NCBI GenBank assembly: GCA_964533185.1
Contig: CAZHLD010000116.1
Location: 1-5,187, forward strand
DNA from: CAZHLD01 sp964533185
GTDB lineage: Bacteria; Acidobacteriota; Terriglobia; Acidiferrales; UBA7541
Direction: 5' to 3'
DNA: 5,187 nt
Shown here: positions 1 through 5,187 of the stretch, in pieces
Layout: each line of letters opens with the position of its first letter
Numbering within the stretch: the first letter of the stretch is position 1
Made by a program: the position numbers and the translations under genes
The notes under the pieces: generated by a model
Databases searched by the model: none
What the model was told of the DNA's origin: nothing
What the model saw: the letters and a program-made list of their open reading frames with translations, nothing else

Positions 1-755
1 TCGGCAATGGCGTTGGAGATGGCGCCGGTGCCGCCGCGTGCAAAGCCCCAGGAGCGGAACGCGCCGTCAATCTCGCCCATGTAGTGGTGCAGCAAAACGT
101 AAGCCGTGCCCGGCGAGCGCACTCCGAGAAACGTGCCGATGATGCCGGAGGCGGACATGGTGGATTTGAGCACGTCGGTCTCAAACCACTGGTCGAGGAA
201 ATCGACCGCGCTCATGGTCATGAGCTGGACCTGGTTGTATTTGTCCTGCGCGGGGAGGCGCTGGAAGCGGCGGGCGAGGAAGAGCAGTTTGGCGAGGTCT
301 TTGGGGTTGAGCGAGGTGGGGTCGGGCGGCGTCATGGCCAGGATCGGCTTAACGAACTTGCACATCTGGAGCATGGCCTGGCCGAACTCTTCGTAGGCTT
401 CGGCGTCGAGCCTGGAATGGCGGGCGATCTCGCGACGCGTCCTGGCGTGGTCGTTCACGCGCCAGAGGTAGTCGCCGTTGGGCATCGGCGTGAAGGTGCC
501 GTCGAGCGGAAGAATCTCGAGGCCGTGGCGCGGGAGGGCGAGATCGCGGATGATCTCCGGACGAAGCAGCGAGACGACGTAGGAGCAGACCGAAAACTTG
601 AAGCCGGGGAAAATTTCTTCGGTGACGGCGGCGCCGCCCAGGACGTGGCGACGCTCGAGGACGACAACTTTCTTGCCGGCGCGGGCAAGATAGGCGGCGT
701 TGACCAGGCCGTTGTGGCCACCGCCGATGATGATGGCGTCGTAGCGAGCAGGCAT
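1..755 (-). CDS. Phytoene desaturase / PYROXD2-like FAD-dependent oxidoreductase (N-terminal part, runs off left edge)
   Basis: The minus strand reads as an uninterrupted 251-codon frame from ATG (complement of 753-755) to the window edge, with no stop reached. Residues 7-36 form a Rossmann dinucleotide fold: a beta strand (DAIII), the GxGxxG loop GGGHNG at 11-16, a helix, a second strand and the acidic end LERR (E34) that would bind the FAD ribose. It is followed by HVLGGAAVTEE at 37-47, the usual second signature of phytoene-desaturase and amine-oxidase-type flavoproteins. The wording of the first 90 residues (GFKFSVCSYVVSLLRPEII) matches what I recall of the PYROXD2/COG1233 group, whose members are about 500-550 residues, so roughly half is present. 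Predicted cytoplasmic, with no signal peptide. The substrate is unknown; a carotenoid role is not implied, since no carotenoid gene is adjacent. It is transcribed divergently from the GcvT-like gene. The only Shine-Dalgarno-like bases (GGAG) lie about 12 bases before ATG, so the start is likely but not certain. Confidence 0.92.
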   Translation of the reverse strand, partial: MPARYDAIIIGGGHNGLVNAAYLARAGKKVVVLERRHVLGGAAVTEEIFPGFKFSVCSYVVSLLRPEIIRDLALPRHGLEILPLDGTFTPMPNGDYLWRVNDHARTRREIARHSRLDAEAYEEFGQAMLQMCKFVKPILAMTPPDPTSLNPKDLAKLLFLARRFQRLPAQDKYNQVQLMTMSAVDFLDQWFETDVLKSTMSASGIIGTFLGVRSPGTAYVLLHHYMGEIDGAFRSWGFARGGTGAISNAIA

Positions 756-802
756 CGAAGGCCGCGGCTCCGCGCGGGACACGCGGCGCGAAGTGAGCGG
801 TC

Positions 803-831
803 ATTGTACAGAGCAAGCCGGAGGGCGACAA
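803..831 (-). promoter_or_regulatory. Putative sigma70-type promoter for the FAD oxidoreductase gene
   Basis: Reading the minus strand, TTGTCG (complement of 826-831, 4 of 6 consensus bases) is followed after exactly 17 bases by TACAAT (complement of 803-808, 5 of 6). This predicts a transcript start near 796 and a leader of about 40 bases before the ATG at 755. The match is by eye only. In GC-rich DNA an AT-rich hexamer in the right place is notable, but it is not proof. Confidence 0.45.
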
Positions 832-845
832 GTCGGCGGAGCGAG

Positions 846-875
846 TTGCGGCTGCGGGAAACGCCTGCGTATAAT
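846..875 (+). promoter_or_regulatory. Putative sigma70-type promoter for the GcvT-like gene and possibly the downstream peptidase genes
   Basis: A perfect TATAAT stands at 870-875 in very GC-rich surroundings. A weak -35 candidate, TTGCGG (3 of 6), lies at 846-851 with an 18-base spacer. The predicted start site near 882 leaves a leader of about 20 bases that contains the Shine-Dalgarno at 891-897 and the GTG at 903. This geometry supports 903 rather than 888 as the translation start. The -10 element is convincing; the -35 is weak, so an activator may be needed. Confidence 0.6.
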
Positions 876-890
876 CACGCGCGGTAAGTG

Positions 891-897
891 GAGGAGG
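891..897 (+). promoter_or_regulatory. Ribosome binding site that decides the GcvT-like start
   Basis: GAGGAGG at 891-897 is a near-perfect Shine-Dalgarno with five bases between it and the GTG at 903. A GTG at 888 is in the same frame, but this sequence lies downstream of it and could not serve it, and no purine-rich site precedes 888 at a suitable distance. Confidence 0.8.
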
Positions 898-902
898 CGA
901 AC

Positions 903-2102
903 GTGCCGATCGGAACGGCGGTACATGAACGGACGCTGGCGCTGTGCGAGAGCCTGAGCTACCGGGAGTGGGCGGGGTACTACACGGTGAGCGTCTATGA
1001 GACGCATCACGAACACGAGTACAACGCGATCCGAAATGCGGCGGCGCTGATCGACGTCACGCCGCTGTTCAAATACATGGTGACCGGCAAGGACGCGACG
1101 CGGTTTGTGAACCGCGTGATCGCGCGGGACATCCACAAGGTGAAGCCCGGGCAGGTGATCTACTGCTGCTGGTGCGACGAACAGGGCAAGGTGATCGACG
1201 ACGGCACGATCACGCGACTGGAGGAAAACGTCTATCGCTGGACAGCGGCCGACCCGAGCCTGCGCTGGTTCAAGCAGAATGCGCTGGGACTGGACGTTGC
1301 GATCGAGGATATATCCGATCGAGTGGCGGCGCTCGCGTTGCAAGGGCCGACTTCGGGCCGACTGCTGCAAAAAGTGGCCGAAGCTGACATCGCGAATTTG
1401 AAATACTTCCGGATGACGCGGGGCACGATTGCAGGCGTGAGGGTGGACATTTCGCGGACGGGCTATACGGGTGATTTGGGATACGAGATCTGGATGCCGT
1501 GGAACGATGCGGTGCGCGTATGGGATGCGCTGATGGCGGCCGGGCGGGGGTTTGACATTCACGCCGCGGGGATGCTGGCGCTGGACGTGGCGCGGATTGA
1601 AGCGGGTCTGATCCTGATCGAGGTGGACTACTTCAGCAGCAAGAAGGCGTTGATCGAAGAGCAAAAGTATTCGCCAAACGAAATCGGACTGGGAAAGCTG
1701 GTGCACCTCGACAAGGAGAACTTCATCGGGCGGGCCGCGCTCGCGGCCGAGCAGAAACGCGGGCCGGCCCGGCAGCTGGTGGGCCTCGAGATTGATTGGA
1801 GCGACGTCGAACGGCTTTACGAAGAGGTGGGACTGGCGCCACAAGCGCCGAGCACGGCGTCGCGGGTGGCCGTGCCGGTGTACCGAAGAGTTGTGCAGGT
1901 GGGAAAGGCAACGTCAACGACGTGGTCGCCGCTGCTGAAGAAAATGATCGCGCTGGCGAGTGTGAAGACCGAGCACTCGGCGCCGGGCACGCGGCTGCAG
2001 ATGGAGTATACGGTGGAGGCCGTCCGGCACAGAGTGGGCGCGACGGTGGTGCCGCTTCCCTTCTTCAATCCAACGAGAAAAATGGCGACGCCGGCCTTTT
2101 AG
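903..2102 (+). CDS. GcvT-family aminomethyltransferase-like, folate-binding protein
   Basis: This 399-residue protein belongs to the glycine cleavage T-protein superfamily (COG0404), which transfers one-carbon units to or from tetrahydrofolate. The N-terminal folate-binding domain starts near residue 45 (NAAALIDVTPLFKYMVTG). It contains VIDDGTITRL with the Asp pair D99-D100, the place of the folate-contacting Asp in T-proteins. ALQGPTS follows at 144-150 and SRTGYTGDLGYEIW at 184-197, the most diagnostic stretch. The C-terminal GCVT_C barrel spans about residues 290-390, with VGKATSTTWSPLLKK at 333-347. Length is typical for a single-domain family member. No gcvH, gcvP or lpd gene is adjacent, so a true glycine-cleavage role is unlikely. 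A DmdA-like demethylase or a partner of an amine-oxidising flavoprotein is a better guess. Predicted cytoplasmic. An unusual Cys-Cys-Trp-Cys cluster lies at residues 88-91. The gene ends 34 bases before the M20 peptidase gene. Confidence 0.9.
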   Translation: MPIGTAVHERTLALCESLSYREWAGYYTVSVYETHHEHEYNAIRNAAALIDVTPLFKYMVTGKDATRFVNRVIARDIHKVKPGQVIYCCWCDEQGKVIDDGTITRLEENVYRWTAADPSLRWFKQNALGLDVAIEDISDRVAALALQGPTSGRLLQKVAEADIANLKYFRMTRGTIAGVRVDISRTGYTGDLGYEIWMPWNDAVRVWDALMAAGRGFDIHAAGMLALDVARIEAGLILIEVDYFSSKKALIEEQKYSPNEIGLGKLVHLDKENFIGRAALAAEQKRGPARQLVGLEIDWSDVERLYEEVGLAPQAPSTASRVAVPVYRRVVQVGKATSTTWSPLLKKMIALASVKTEHSAPGTRLQMEYTVEAVRHRVGATVVPLPFFNPTRKMATPAF

Positions 2103-2126
2103 TGCGGGCCGGTCTATTTTGCCGAC

Positions 2127-2131
2127 AAGGA
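2127..2131 (+). promoter_or_regulatory. Ribosome binding site of the M20 peptidase gene
   Basis: AAGGA at 2127-2131 lies five bases before ATG 2137. It favours that ATG over the in-frame TTG at 2119, which has no usable Shine-Dalgarno and would put six extra residues before the signal peptide. Confidence 0.6.
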
Positions 2132-2136
2132 CAGTC

Positions 2137-3753
2137 ATGAGAAGAAGTCTGCTGGGCGCAGGCGCGCTGCTGGCGGCGTCGTTTGCGGCGTTTCCTGCAC
2201 ACGCGCAGGTGGATTGGGCGGAGTATCAGGGGCGGGCGGTGAGGCGGCTCCAGCAGTACTTCCGTATTGATACCAGCAACCCGCCGGGGAACGAGCGGCG
2301 GGCGGCGGAGTTTTTCTGTGGCCTGTTAAACGCAGAAGGAATCGAATGCCAGATCTTCGAAGTCGCACCGGGGCGGGCGAATGCGTACGCAAGGCTGCGC
2401 GGAGACGGCTCGAAGCGGCCCATCATCCTGCTGAATCACACCGATGTAGTGAAGGCGGATGCGAGCCAGTGGAGCGTGTCTCCATTTTCCGGGGAGATCC
2501 GCAACGGGTCGGTGTACGGGCGCGGGGCGCAGGACATGAAGTCCGAGGGCCTGCTGCAAGCGATGGTGATGATCGCGCTCCATCGGGAAAAGGTCCCATT
2601 GAGCCGGGACGTAATTTTTCTGGCGGTGGCCGACGAGGAGGTTGGCGCCACTGGGACCGAATGGATGATTGCCAACAAGCGCGAGCTCGTCGCCAATGCT
2701 GAGTACCTGATCAACGAGGGCGGCGAAAACTTGTTGGAAGACGGCAAGGTGCCCTTCTGGGCCGTTGACGTCGCGGAGAAGGCGACGTACTGGCTGCGGC
2801 TGACCGCACGAGGCGAGGCAGGACATGGCTCGGTGCCGATGCGCGACGCAGCACCGAACCGGCTGGCGCGGGCGCTGGCGCGCGTGGTGGACTACGAAAC
2901 GCCGCTGCGCGTGCTGCCCATCGCGCAGCAGCAGATCTGCGATGAGGCACGGGTGAAATACCCGAAGGAGGCTGGCCGGTTGTGCCGGCTCAAAGAGAAC
3001 CTGGGCGACCCGGCGTTCCGCAAGCGCGTGACCGAGAACGCGGACTGGAACTACCTGGTTCGTAACACGATTTCGCTGACGGTGCTGCGCGGCGGGCCGC
3101 AGACAAATGTGATCCCGTCTGAAGCCGTGGCCGAGTTGGACGTGCGGCTGCTGCCGGGCGAAGACCTGCAAAAATTCCTGGCGGAGATTCGTCGGGTGGT
3201 GGCGGACGAGGCGATTGCGATCGAGCCGATCACCGAGATTCGCGTGCCAAACTCTTCGCCGGTGGACAACGAGCTCTGGCAGGGTTTCAAAGATGTAGTA
3301 GGGCGGCATTACCCGGGGGCACGGGTCTCACCGCGGTTGATCAGCAGCTACACGGAAAACCAGATCTACCGTCAACTGGGGATTGCGGCGTACGGCTTCT
3401 GCCCGTTCGTCAGCACGCGGGAGGAAGCGGACACGCCGCATGGCAACGATGAGCGCATCGGCGTCGAGAGGTTTCAGCACGGGCTGCCGGTGCTGTTTGA
3501 CGTACTCGTCACAATTGCGGGACGCGCGGGAAACCGACGATCTCAACATGGGGATCACAGAGACACAGAGAGCACAGAGCAGCAAAAAGAAAAACCTAAC
3601 GCAGAGACACCCCCGACGAAAGACGCTGGGGTAAACTCCGAACGCGGAGGTTCGCGGAGGAAGGCAAATGAAAATCAGACATCGGAATTTCCTGAGGAGC
3701 GGACTGCTGGTTACGGCGCTGGTGTGCGCGCAAGCGGCTGTGGCGCAGAATAA
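2137..3753 (+). CDS. Secreted M20-family zinc metallopeptidase with an abnormal read-through C-terminal tail
   Basis: A 538-residue exopeptidase/amidohydrolase of the M20 clan. Residues 1-23 form a Sec-type signal peptide (MRRS, a hydrophobic Ala/Leu core, AHA before Q24), so it acts in the periplasm or outside. The dinuclear zinc site is complete: H101 and D103 in LLNHTDVV, D133 in GRGAQDMKS, the E167-E168 pair in ADEEVG (general base, then ligand), E194 in INEGG and H435 in DTPHGNDER. The lid/dimerisation domain carries GEAGHGSVP at 227-235. M20 proteins normally end soon after a segment such as FQHGLPVLFDVLVTI (446-460). Here the frame continues about 75 more residues, charged and low in hydrophobic residues, through the repeat at 3553-3664 and 86 bases into the P1 gene. 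The true domain probably ends near residue 465. The substrate is not predictable; carboxypeptidase- or dipeptidase-like activity is likely. Probably co-transcribed with both plus-strand neighbours. Confidence 0.93.
   Translation: MRRSLLGAGALLAASFAAFPAHAQVDWAEYQGRAVRRLQQYFRIDTSNPPGNERRAAEFFCGLLNAEGIECQIFEVAPGRANAYARLRGDGSKRPIILLNHTDVVKADASQWSVSPFSGEIRNGSVYGRGAQDMKSEGLLQAMVMIALHREKVPLSRDVIFLAVADEEVGATGTEWMIANKRELVANAEYLINEGGENLLEDGKVPFWAVDVAEKATYWLRLTARGEAGHGSVPMRDAAPNRLARALARVVDYETPLRVLPIAQQQICDEARVKYPKEAGRLCRLKENLGDPAFRKRVTENADWNYLVRNTISLTVLRGGPQTNVIPSEAVAELDVRLLPGEDLQKFLAEIRRVVADEAIAIEPITEIRVPNSSPVDNELWQGFKDVVGRHYPGARVSPRLISSYTENQIYRQLGIAAYGFCPFVSTREEADTPHGNDERIGVERFQHGLPVLFDVLVTIAGRAGNRRSQHGDHRDTESTEQQKEKPNAETPPTKDAGVNSERGGSRRKANENQTSEFPEERTAGYGAGVRASGCGAE
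3553..3664 (+). repeat. Degenerate purine-rich CACAGAG / GCAGAG / CGCGGAGG repeat element
   Basis: CACAGAG occurs three times (3556-3562, 3564-3570, 3573-3579). An A-rich stretch follows (3583-3594), then CTAACGCAGAGACAC, then CGCGGAGG twice (3643-3650 and 3653-3660, two bases apart). From memory, strings of this kind recur between genes in Acidobacteriota, Planctomycetes and some deltaproteobacterial genomes, with the order CACAGAG, A-rich, AACGCAGAG, then CGGAGG before a start codon. Third-position GC in the overlapping M20 frame is only about 21 of 38 codons here, far below the gene body, so the segment looks non-coding in origin. A weak ACCCC/GGGGT pairing (about 3609-3632) is the only hairpin I see. 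Confidence 0.7.
3656..3664 (+). promoter_or_regulatory. Ribosome binding site of the P1 peptidase gene, formed by the last repeat unit
   Basis: GGAGGAAGG at 3656-3664 is a strong Shine-Dalgarno whose GGAGGA core lies six bases before ATG 3668. Its first five bases belong to the second CGCGGAGG copy of the repeat, so the repeat supplies the translation signal. Confidence 0.75.
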
Positions 3754-4849
3754 GCCGCGGGCGCGGGACCTGGGCGTGCCGTTCGAGGGCACGCCGGGGC
3801 CGCGGAACGCTATCACCGACGTGGCCGGCGTCGAGGTGGGCCACAGCACGATCATCTCCGGCGAAGGAAAACTGGACGTGGGCAAGGGACCGGTGCGCAC
3901 GGGCGTTACGGCGGTGCTGCCGCGCGGGAAGAACAACAGCGACCTGCCGTTCGCCGGCTGGTTTTCGCTCAACGGCAACGGCGAGATGACCGGCACGACG
4001 TGGGTCGAGGAGTCCGGCTTCCTGGAAGGACCGGTGATGATCACCAATACGCACAGCGTCGGCGTGGTGCGCGACGCGGTGATTGCCTGGCAGGTCCAGC
4101 GAGGGATGAACCCTCAGCCGTGGACGCTGCCGGTGGTGGCGGAAACGTGGGACGGCTACCTGAACGACGCCAACGGCTTCCACGTGAAAGAAAAACACGC
4201 GTTCGAAGCGATGGATACGGCAGCGTCCGGCCCGGTGAAAGAAGGCAACGTCGGCGGCGGCACGGGAACGATCTGCAGCGAGTTCAAGGGCGGCATCGGG
4301 ACCGCGTCGCGGAAGCTCGAGGCCCGAGCCGGCGGACACACGGTGGGCGTGCTGGTGCAATGCAACTACGGCCTGCGGCGGCAACTGCGCGTGGCCGGCG
4401 TGCCGGTGGGATTGGAAATTGCGGAAGGCACGCTGCGGGGCGCAAATCAGCCGGGTTTGCCGGCGGACGAAGCGGGTTCGATCATCATCGTGGTGGCCAC
4501 GGACGCACCGCTGCTGCCGCACCAGTTGAAGCGGCTGGCGCGCCGTGCGGCGCTGGGCCTGGCGCGCAACGGCAGCATCGCCGGCAACAGCTCGGGCGAC
4601 ATCTTCATCGCCTTTTCCACGGCCAACCCGAAGGCCGCCGCGCCGGAAGGAATCACGCAATTGACCATGCTCCCCAATGAGCGGATCAACCCCATTTTCG
4701 AGGCTACGGTGCAGGCTACCGAGGAAGCCATCATCAACGCGATGGTCGCCGCGGAAACCATGACCGGCGTGGACAACCGCAAGGTGATCGCCTTACCCCA
4801 TGACCGGCTTCGGGAGACGTTGAAGAAGTACAACCGGCTGGCCAAGTAA
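3668..4849 (+). CDS. Secreted P1 (S58) family aminopeptidase, DmpA/BapA-like
   Basis: A 393-residue member of the DmpA/BapA family: N-terminal exopeptidases with a self-processing fold, some acting on D-amino acid or beta-peptide substrates. Residues 1-26 are a Sec signal peptide (MKIRHRNFLR, hydrophobic core, AVA before Q27). C20 lacks a proper lipobox, so a lipoprotein is unlikely. The mature chain opens with the familiar RARDLGVPFEGTPGPRNAITDV. NVGGGTGT at 194-201 and VQCNYG at 230-235 (N233, the likely oxyanion Asn) follow. The likely autoproteolysis site is Gly270-Ser271 in AGSIIIVVATDAPL, which would give an alpha chain of about 27-270 and a 123-residue beta chain, the usual proportion. 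S309-G-D311 in SSGDIFIAFST probably matches the Ser-Gly-Glu of BapA, here with Asp. Family placement is secure; the residue equivalences come from recalled alignments. The start overlaps the M20 reading frame, so translational coupling is possible. D-aminopeptidase or ordinary L-aminopeptidase specificity cannot be told apart. Confidence 0.94.
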   Translation: MKIRHRNFLRSGLLVTALVCAQAAVAQNKPRARDLGVPFEGTPGPRNAITDVAGVEVGHSTIISGEGKLDVGKGPVRTGVTAVLPRGKNNSDLPFAGWFSLNGNGEMTGTTWVEESGFLEGPVMITNTHSVGVVRDAVIAWQVQRGMNPQPWTLPVVAETWDGYLNDANGFHVKEKHAFEAMDTAASGPVKEGNVGGGTGTICSEFKGGIGTASRKLEARAGGHTVGVLVQCNYGLRRQLRVAGVPVGLEIAEGTLRGANQPGLPADEAGSIIIVVATDAPLLPHQLKRLARRAALGLARNGSIAGNSSGDIFIAFSTANPKAAAPEGITQLTMLPNERINPIFEATVQATEEAIINAMVAAETMTGVDNRKVIALPHDRLRETLKKYNRLAK

Positions 4850-4991
4850 GAAGCGTGATCCCCTTGGCCCGTGTCGGCGCGGTGGCGGCACAACCTCTTT
4901 CACAACCAGACCAGCCTGTGGCTGAAAGGGGCGCTGCTGCTCCGGAAGAACATCGTGGTGACCGGCGTGCCCTATTACCTGGAAAAATAGT
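4850..4991. other. Gap between the P1 peptidase gene and the convergent serine hydrolase gene
   Basis: This 142-base gap holds only the short coding-like frame at 4871-4990. I find no rho-independent terminator. A five-base CAGCC/GGCTG stem at 4912-4924 has no T-tract after it on either strand. Transcripts from both sides would therefore have to end by another route or overlap. Confidence 0.5.
4871..4990 (+). CDS. Possible small protein or gene remnant, 39 codons, unrecognised
   Basis: From GTG 4871 to TAG 4988-4990 the frame encodes 39 residues: a basic, His- and Trp-containing start (WRHNLFHNQ), a hydrophobic middle (SLWLKGALLLRKN) and an end IVVTGVPYYLEK. Third codon positions are G or C in 34 of 39 codons, as in the real genes here and better than expected for spacer. 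There is no clear Shine-Dalgarno before GTG, and an in-frame TGA stands at 4856. The piece may therefore be the 3' remnant of a longer gene rather than an intact small gene. It lies in the same frame as the P1 gene, separated by TAA and TGA, but the P1 protein already has a normal family C-terminus. Function unknown. The stop is one base from the stop of the convergent minus-strand gene. Confidence 0.35.
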   Translation: MSARWRHNLFHNQTSLWLKGALLLRKNIVVTGVPYYLEK

Positions 4992-5187
4992 TCAACGAAA
5001 ATCAGGGGCAAGAGCGGCGCCGTAGTGACGGGCGACGAGCGCGGCGACGCGCGCGACGGCGTCGTGCAGTGCCGAAGTCTCGGCACGGTGACGGCCGGTG
5101 AAGACCACGAGCACAATGGGCTGGCCGTTGATCCAGAGGACGCCGGCGTCGTTGGCGATGAAGGGCTGGCCGTCGCCGGTCTTGTGG
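4992..5187 (-). CDS. Class A beta-lactamase-like serine hydrolase (C-terminal 64 residues, runs off right edge)
   Basis: The minus-strand frame enters at the right edge and ends at TGA (complement of 4992-4994). It opens with HKTGDGQPF, where Lys-Thr-Gly (complement of 5175-5183) is the third active-site motif of class A beta-lactamases and penicillin-binding serine hydrolases on strand beta3. ANDAGVLWINGQPIVLVVFTG follows, matching the ND..V.W strand beta4/beta5 pattern that follows KTG in class A enzymes. The final helix (ALHDAVARVAALVARHYG) is the usual C-terminal helix. The SxxK and SDN motifs and any signal peptide would lie beyond the window. Real beta-lactam hydrolysis cannot be claimed from this part; a housekeeping serine hydrolase or D,D-peptidase relative is equally possible. 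It is convergent with the P1 peptidase gene. Confidence 0.85.
   Translation of the reverse strand, partial: HKTGDGQPFIANDAGVLWINGQPIVLVVFTGRHRAETSALHDAVARVAALVARHYGAALAPDFR

Noticed and set aside
762..777. CCGCG/CGCGG hairpin in the leader of the FAD oxidoreductase as a riboregulator
   Set aside because: Five-base GC stems occur by chance throughout DNA this GC-rich; no riboswitch-like conserved core is visible.
84..887. Long plus-strand open frame of about 267 codons over the left part of the window
   Set aside because: It lies antisense to the FAD oxidoreductase, whose Rossmann motif and family wording are clear. The antisense product is Gly/Arg/Glu-rich with no recognisable domain, an expected by-product of high third-position GC.
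888..902. Upstream GTG at 888 as the start of the GcvT-like protein
   Set aside because: The only good Shine-Dalgarno (891-897) lies downstream of this codon and is correctly spaced for the GTG at 903.
801..1844. Long minus-strand open frame (347 codons) opposite the GcvT-like gene
   Set aside because: It is a His/Arg/Pro/Val-rich translation with no family resemblance, fully antisense to a gene with diagnostic GcvT motifs.
2326..3309. Minus-strand open frame of 327 codons opposite the M20 peptidase
   Set aside because: It is antisense to complete M20 zinc-site motifs; its Arg/His/Gln-rich composition is typical of shadow frames in GC-rich DNA.
3556..3579. The three CACAGAG units as a CRISPR array or tandem-repeat locus
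   Set aside because: The units are 7 bases with 1-2 bases between them; there are no spacers and no cas genes. It fits a degenerate intergenic repeat.
3596..4660. Minus-strand open frame of 354 codons opposite the P1 peptidase
   Set aside because: It is antisense to a clear DmpA-family gene. Arg/His-rich, with no domain and no ribosome binding site.
4912..4924. CAGCC-TGT-GGCTG hairpin as a terminator after the P1 gene
   Set aside because: The stem is only five base pairs, no T-tract follows on either strand, and it lies inside a coding-like frame.

Overview
The window reads as ordinary chromosomal DNA from a GC-rich bacterium. The GC-rich third codon positions, the secreted peptidase families and a purine-rich CACAGAG/GCAGAG/CGCGGAGG intergenic repeat together suggest an Acidobacteriota-like soil organism. 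That assignment rests on recalled resemblance, not on a search. There are no rRNA or tRNA genes, CRISPR arrays, transposases or phage genes.

Layout. Positions 1-755 (minus strand) hold the first 251 codons of a phytoene-desaturase/PYROXD2-type FAD oxidoreductase that runs off the left edge. Positions 756-902 form a divergent promoter region with a credible sigma70-type promoter on each strand. Positions 903-2102 (plus) encode a stand-alone GcvT-family, folate-binding aminomethyltransferase-like protein. Next come two secreted peptidases on the plus strand: an M20-family metallopeptidase (2137-3753) and a P1/S58 (DmpA/BapA-type) aminopeptidase (3668-4849). The M20 frame runs through a degenerate intergenic repeat (3553-3664) and overlaps the start of the P1 gene by 86 bases. 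Positions 4850-4991 contain a 39-codon frame with strongly coding-like third positions and no recognised family. Positions 4992-5187 (minus) hold the last 64 codons of a class A beta-lactamase-like serine hydrolase, including its KTG motif.

How the genes may work together. The three plus-strand genes are closely spaced with no visible terminator between them, so they could be one transcription unit driven from the TATAAT promoter at 870-875. The M20 and P1 enzymes both carry export signals and have complementary exopeptidase chemistry, which suggests peptide scavenging outside the cytoplasm. The GcvT-like protein faces an FAD oxidoreductase across a shared promoter. In dimethylglycine and sarcosine dehydrogenases an FAD oxidase and a GcvT-like folate domain cooperate in one-carbon capture, so a functional pairing is plausible but unproven.

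No clear new defence or mobile system is visible. The points most worth a second look are the read-through tail of the M20 protein, the repeat that supplies the ribosome binding site of the next gene, the divergent FAD/folate gene pair, and the unexplained small coding-like frame.
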